From: Planctomycetota bacterium
Lineage (GTDB): Bacteria; Planctomycetota; Uabimicrobiia; Uabimicrobiales; Uabimicrobiaceae
Reading direction: 5' to 3'
Length of the DNA: 57,060 nt
Assembly: GCA_029260735.1 (NCBI GenBank)
Contig: JAJDCR010000147.1
Location: 1-57,060 of the forward strand
Position numbers and translations under genes: made by a program. This document shows positions 52,925-57,060 of this stretch, in pieces; the first letter of the stretch is position 1, and every line of letters begins with the position of its first letter. The notes below the pieces were generated by a model. The model did no database searches, was not told the DNA's origin, and worked only from the letters and a program-made list of their open reading frames with translations.

Positions 52925-52987
52925 AGCTTTCCTCAAGATCACAGTTTGTTTTGTTTATTATGACAAATTGTGGCCTTGAGTGCAATT

Positions 52988-53776
52988 CTATTTTTTGAGT
53001 CTAATAAAAGCAACCAGGCCAGAACAAAGTAGAATAAGTGAGCTCGGCTCGGGAACAGCAGGTCCAGACAACTCATTGAGAACATTTTCCAAGAACAGGA
53101 GATCTGTCCCAGGACTGGTTTGGGCAAGGCCAGGAAAGGGGCCGGAGTCAGTGGAACCAACGGGTTGCCCTAGAAAAACGACACGACCAGCACCAAAGTC
53201 GAAGGAGACCATCGACTTGTATCCGTTTAAGTCGAGAATGACCTTGGTATTCGTGGCCCCTGTTGGAAAGAGGCTAAAAGATTCCCAGCCTCGAACTCCT
53301 TGTAAAGCCGCTTCTATTTCATTAGGAGAATGTAAAAGATCGTCATCGTTTAGGGTAGTAAAACCAGAACCACTATCTGCACCAGAAAAACTGAGACCTG
53401 GCAAGTTGAGAAAATTAGTGCCATTTCCTCCGTCATCGTATATGTTAAAAAAAATCTGACCACCACCGGAAAGCCAATTGCGCAAAGTACCTTGGTTTGT
53501 GACATTGCTAGCAATACTATTGATGGTTGTATCTTTTCCCGCGTTCATAGCAAAAACAACTAGGTTATAGTCGTTGATATTGTCGTACATGTTTTGCAAG
53601 CCTGCTGCACTGGGATGAGTACCAAACAAATCAAAATCAGTTCCTAATGTTGTCAAAGCAGAGTTGTAGAAACCTCCTCCATGAATTGCTCCCACGGGCC
53701 GATCAATTAAGGCAATATTTGCAGCAAAAGCAGGAATGGACAAAACAAGGAGAAAAATTATAAATATCTTTTTCAT
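52988..53776 (-). CDS. Exported PEP-CTERM sorting-domain protein
   Basis: A 262-residue secreted protein with a classic signal peptide (residues 1-19, cleaved after AFAA-like) and a C-terminal PEP-CTERM signal (residues 241-262: V-PEP, a hydrophobic helix, then RLKK). Exosortase recognises such tails, which are common in biofilm-forming diderms. The body (NIALIDRPVGAIHGGG, NDYNLVVFAMNAGKD, WLSGGGQIFFNIYDDGG) has a strand-helix pattern like the flavodoxin/ThuA-type folds used by some glutamine-amidotransferase-like proteins, without a catalytic cysteine motif. AGAGG precedes the ATG. The sequence is visibly richer in G+C than its neighbours. No exosortase is in the window, so it must lie elsewhere. 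Confidence 0.8.
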   Translation of the reverse strand: MKKIFIIFLLVLSIPAFAANIALIDRPVGAIHGGGFYNSALTTLGTDFDLFGTHPSAAGLQNMYDNINDYNLVVFAMNAGKDTTINSIASNVTNQGTLRNWLSGGGQIFFNIYDDGGNGTNFLNLPGLSFSGADSGSGFTTLNDDDLLHSPNEIEAALQGVRGWESFSLFPTGATNTKVILDLNGYKSMVSFDFGAGRVVFLGQPVGSTDSGPFPGLAQTSPGTDLLFLENVLNELSGPAVPEPSSLILLCSGLVAFIRLKK

Positions 53777-53873
53777 TTAAAACCTCTTCCCTAAAAATTT
53801 ATCATCTTTAACTTTTTTCTCTTCTTATAGGATAACTATTATGGGATTATTTTGCAAGAAAAAATCTGCTTTA

Positions 53874-56711
53874 TCATTTGTATTTTTCCAACCAAGCATG
53901 CCATTTCTTTTCAAATTCTCCGATGGGCATCTGAACTAAGTTTTCGAAGGCTTTGACTGAATTTTCTCCCTTCCATATATCCTGTAAATAGAAAGAAAAG
54001 AAATTTCCTTCTCGTAGATTATAGGTGGAAGAGAGGTAGTGAACCAAAGCCCAGGACTGGAAATAGTAGAGGAAAGACTGCTCTAAATCTTCTTCTGTAT
54101 GAACAGCAAAAGGATTTGCTTTGTTGCTCAAGAATGTGGATAGAGAAACGAGTTTTCTTTGGTGCAGGAAGTGTTTTAACATCTTTACTTGATTTTTATC
54201 TGCTTTCCCAATAATGATCTCTTTTCCGGAAAAAAAAGCATTTTCAAAGAACTGAGCCATTCCCTCATTGAGCCAACGGGGTACGAAGTCGATTTGGGAC
54301 TTAACAAAGAGAAAGTTACTGAGAAAAGCATGGAAAGATTCATGGAACATGGTCGAAATCATCGTGTCGATGTAGCGGTCTACGAGTTTGATATTACTGT
54401 AGTTGACTTGTCGGATTTGTCCGCGGAGGTCTAGCAAATATTTTTGTTGTCGGCGGATATCTTTATATATATTGTTAATTTGTTTGCGTACATCGCGCAG
54501 AGCATTATTGTATACGACTCTGTTAATTTCCCCTTCCCGAAGTTTTTTGTCTAACTCTGCGGTGATCTCTTCTCTTTGCTTTTGGATGCTGACTTTATTT
54601 GCCTCAATTTGTTCTTCCGCTTGGGCAATTTGTTCTTTCAGTTTATCGTGCAGCCTTTTTACCTCGATGACTTCTTTTCGATAAGAACTTAGATCACAAC
54701 CGGCGACAATATGATTTATGCCTTCACCATGAGCGTAAAAAGCAGGGTTTTGCACCACATAACCTAGAGCTTGCTTTTGATATATGTAGTATTGCTCCAT
54801 GGAATCAAAAACGTATATTTTTATCTTACTGTCTTGGTTTCGCCCGGGCTGAAAGTATTCTTCGTAAGCATGAAAAACCCGTTCTGTTCGAAAAGCAATT
54901 TCTTTAGCAAATTCCTCCGGTGTATTGGTGTAGAGAACAAAGAGTTTACTCGAATATGTCCAGCCATTGCCTCCTCCAGGAAGATCCCACCGAACTCTTT
55001 CTAAATCTAGGGCAGCAATTTTTTTCTGATCGGCTTTTTTTTGGGTCTTGCTATGTTTAATCATGTTGAGGCGAAAAGCACGTTCTTCTGGCGACATACG
55101 TTTTATTTTAAGGATGCTGGATTTAGAAATGGTCTTGTCAGCATACATCACTTTCCCTCGGCTAGATTGATGGAAAATGACGAAGAGAATAGATTTGTCT
55201 TTTTCTTTTTTGACGATGCCTTTGAGGATTTTTTTATTTTTCAGATAAACTATGTCAACCGCGGATTGTTTAGCCAAAGTAGAGCCTTTGACCTTTTTGC
55301 TTTCTCTCTTCTTTCTGGGACGATTAAAATTAGGTTCCCAGCTTTGCAGTCTTTCCCAGAAGTGCTCTTGGGCTTGAAGGTATACTCTATCTCGAAAACT
55401 TTCTTTGGGGTCTTCTGATATTTGTAAATAAGGAGAGCTACTGACTACGTCTTCCCAAAGAGGAATTTTAGATCCTTTTTCCCAATAAGACAAAACGCAG
55501 AGTATTCGGTATTTGGGAATTTTTTCTCCCAGCTCCCGAAAATTGTTGCTGTGCATTTGATGCTCTCCCCAAATTTGCTCCTTATAAGCGCATTGGAGCC
55601 AATTGTTTTCTTCGGGAGGAGGCTGAGAAATAAAACGAGGAAATTTCCCTTGGCTTTGAATTCGGAAACGCAATTGTTCCTTTAATTTGGGTAAGATATT
55701 AGACATTTCTCCTTTTGTCTCAGAAGGGATATTTAAGACCACAGGAAACTCAAGTTGACTTTCTAGAGCTACTAAGTGAGAGGCCAATTCTCGTTGTTGG
55801 TCGTCGAAAGAGGACAAAAGTTCTTGGGAGAGTTCCCAGTTCTCCGTTTGATTGATTTTTTCTTGGAGAATGCTATATAAACGGATTGCCAGAATTTTTT
55901 TATTATCTTTCTCCCAGAGTTTTGCCAACTTTAGACCATAGCCAATGTATTCTTGATGAATAGCACAAGCCTCTTCTTTTACTCTGCTCAGAGCTTTTCC
56001 CATTGTCTCTTGAGAGGAATAAGGGATGGCCTGATCGTTGGCTAAAGAAACGGCTTTCTCGGTTTGCTTAAAATTTTTCCAGGAAGAGAAATTTTCTTCG
56101 GAAGTATTTAGGATATCCTGGCTAAGGTCTTGAAATTCGAAAAGAGCAGATCGCCCTTCGGCTAAAATTCTTCTAGGTTCTTTTAAAACCTGAACCTCTT
56201 TTTGCAACCTCTCTATCCTTTGAGTTGATTCCGATTTTTCATGGTAAAACTTTCTCTCAGAAATAATGGCGAGTTTATCTTTTTCCTCTGTTCTAGATAT
56301 ATTTTTTGAATCTGAATTTTCTTGGGAGGACTCTTTACTGCTGCTTGAAAAAATAAAAATAAAAAATAACCCCAATATAAGAACTCCTGCTCCCACTAAA
56401 AAGAATTTCTCAGAGTGATTTTGTTCTAGAGGAGGAGATGGTGGAGTCTTTGGATGAAAAACTGGACGTGCTTTCTCTGGTTCAGGAGCAAAATCGAGAG
56501 TGGGAGCCTTATTTTTTTGGGGGGACTTTTGTGAATGAGAATGGGGAAGAGGTGGGGGGGAGCGCCGTTTTTTCTTTTTCTGGGGCTCATCGCGAAAACC
56601 TAAAGTGCTCTCTATATTTTTTTTCTTTGGTTGGATGCGCGCTTTTTGAGGAGTTTTTTTTTCTTCAATCGGAACAAGATCACCCGAAAAATCAAAATTT
56701 TCTTTGGACAT
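53874..56711 (-). CDS. Membrane-anchored zinc metallopeptidase (DUF1570/gluzincin-like)
   Basis: A 945-residue protein. The N-terminal 95 residues are basic, Pro-rich and cytoplasmic-looking. One membrane helix follows (about 105-125, FFLVGAGVLILGLFFIFIF), then a long helical periplasmic region (about 140-480), an SH3-like segment (IVYLKNKKILKGIVKKEKD, about 490-540) and a C-terminal peptidase. The zinc site is H790-E-S-F-H794 with the third ligand E816 in NEGMAQFFE, the HExxH...E spacing of gluzincins and of the planctomycete DUF1570 family. A coiled-coil insert (about 660-750, QIAQAEEQIEANKVSIQKQ) sits inside the domain. An AAAGGG site precedes the ATG. Substrate unknown; it is the first gene of the minus-strand cluster ending with the vWA gene. 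Confidence 0.8.
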   Translation of the reverse strand: MSKENFDFSGDLVPIEEKKTPQKARIQPKKKNIESTLGFRDEPQKKKKRRSPPPLPHSHSQKSPQKNKAPTLDFAPEPEKARPVFHPKTPPSPPLEQNHSEKFFLVGAGVLILGLFFIFIFSSSSKESSQENSDSKNISRTEEKDKLAIISERKFYHEKSESTQRIERLQKEVQVLKEPRRILAEGRSALFEFQDLSQDILNTSEENFSSWKNFKQTEKAVSLANDQAIPYSSQETMGKALSRVKEEACAIHQEYIGYGLKLAKLWEKDNKKILAIRLYSILQEKINQTENWELSQELLSSFDDQQRELASHLVALESQLEFPVVLNIPSETKGEMSNILPKLKEQLRFRIQSQGKFPRFISQPPPEENNWLQCAYKEQIWGEHQMHSNNFRELGEKIPKYRILCVLSYWEKGSKIPLWEDVVSSSPYLQISEDPKESFRDRVYLQAQEHFWERLQSWEPNFNRPRKKRESKKVKGSTLAKQSAVDIVYLKNKKILKGIVKKEKDKSILFVIFHQSSRGKVMYADKTISKSSILKIKRMSPEERAFRLNMIKHSKTQKKADQKKIAALDLERVRWDLPGGGNGWTYSSKLFVLYTNTPEEFAKEIAFRTERVFHAYEEYFQPGRNQDSKIKIYVFDSMEQYYIYQKQALGYVVQNPAFYAHGEGINHIVAGCDLSSYRKEVIEVKRLHDKLKEQIAQAEEQIEANKVSIQKQREEITAELDKKLREGEINRVVYNNALRDVRKQINNIYKDIRRQQKYLLDLRGQIRQVNYSNIKLVDRYIDTMISTMFHESFHAFLSNFLFVKSQIDFVPRWLNEGMAQFFENAFFSGKEIIIGKADKNQVKMLKHFLHQRKLVSLSTFLSNKANPFAVHTEEDLEQSFLYYFQSWALVHYLSSTYNLREGNFFSFYLQDIWKGENSVKAFENLVQMPIGEFEKKWHAWLEKYK

Positions 56712-57060
56712 AAAGTACCCTTTTAAACCAATTTCCCAAGTTGATTAGTAAACTACCACTTGCTTTCACTTAAGTGGTCAAAAGGCAATTATAAAAAAAA
56801 ATTCTCTTTAGAAACAGCAGTTTTTTACAGGCTTCTCACGCACGGAAACAAAAAAGGGCTAAAGGATAGAAAAAATAAGAATAAAAAACACGCATTTGGA
56901 TTTGCATATTTTCAAGGTGCATTGAAAGAGTGCATCTTAAAGTTGATGCGTGTGCAAAAAGTATCTCTTCATCTTAAGCCTCGGAGAGGCGAAGACACGT
57001 AGACAGGGGATTTATCCCCTGGAATGGATATATCCCTAAATTATTGCCCTTTACTAAAGG
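56712..57060. other. Gene-free end of the window with REP-like hairpin
   Basis: I see no supported gene in these 349 bp. The part next to the peptidase start should hold its promoter. The last 100 bp contain GC-rich repeats, among them an imperfect CCTC/GAGG palindrome near 56980 and a hairpin CAGGGGA/TCCCCTG at 57004-57021 with a TTTA loop. These resemble the small hairpins at the left end of the window. An 80-codon TTG-started frame at 56760-57002 is not convincing. Confidence 0.55.

Noticed and set aside
56760..57002. 80-codon open frame
   Set aside because: TTG start, no ribosome site, basic low-complexity product, and it crosses repeat DNA.

Overview
The window is a low-GC bacterial chromosome segment of about 57 kb, dense with genes. 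Several features point to the Planctomycetota/PVC neighbourhood: a Hanks-type kinase fused to a PP2C/SpoIIE phosphatase, a TPR pseudokinase, a STAS-HATPase partner-switch protein, membrane vWA proteins, a DUF1570-like metallopeptidase, a PEP-CTERM protein and an Akkermansia-like pilus gene order (PilM/N fusion, PilO-like, secretin with TPRs). The lineage call is an inference from gene content; no rRNA or tRNA was seen. A WecA-like transferase, an O-antigen ligase, secretins and lipoproteins imply a diderm envelope. A DacA-type carboxypeptidase with a peptidoglycan-binding domain implies that peptidoglycan is present.

Layout. 1-970: repeat-rich accessory DNA with a HicB-like antitoxin and the remnant of an upstream partner. 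973-7123 (-): a lipoprotein, a STAS/zinc-ribbon/HATPase regulator, and a surface-polysaccharide pair (O-antigen ligase, WecA/TagO-like). 7351-9447 (-): fusA, preceded by 785 bp without a gene that holds paired hairpins and a candidate free-standing structured RNA on the + strand. 10233-14671 (-): a tripartite-type RND efflux operon ending in a small zinc-ribbon gene. 15003-21426 (+): serS, a TPR pseudokinase, type II secretion gspF and gspG, an inverted-repeat element rich in GGCTAC/GGTCAC hexamers, and a TPR protein. 21435-26467 (-): nusA, infB, deoB. 26963-27838 (+): two tandem membrane-anchored coiled-coil paralogues. 27854-30559 (-): a BtuFCD-type importer. 30840-40934 (+): dacA, a MoxR ATPase, a TPR protein, the 1695-residue kinase/phosphatase and mnmG. 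41239-46963 (+): a pilus/secretin operon behind a long structured leader. 47107-56711 (-): a vWA membrane protein, a PilP-like TPR/LamG-like protein, a second PilO-like protein, a PEP-CTERM protein and a large membrane metallopeptidase.

How the genes fit together. Two themes recur. One is phospho-signalling: the STAS/HATPase protein is a plausible target of the PP2C domain of the giant kinase, as in SpoIIAA/RsbV partner switching, but nothing in the sequence proves the pairing. The other is a pilus or type II secretion machine whose genes are scattered over three clusters (18.3-20.1, 41.2-47.0 and 49.5-52.9 kb), with no GspE/PilB motor ATPase in the window. The strongest candidates for something undescribed are the structured RNA at 9729-9841, the pilus-operon leader at 41045-41238 with mutually exclusive pairings, and the inverted-repeat element at 20125-20508.
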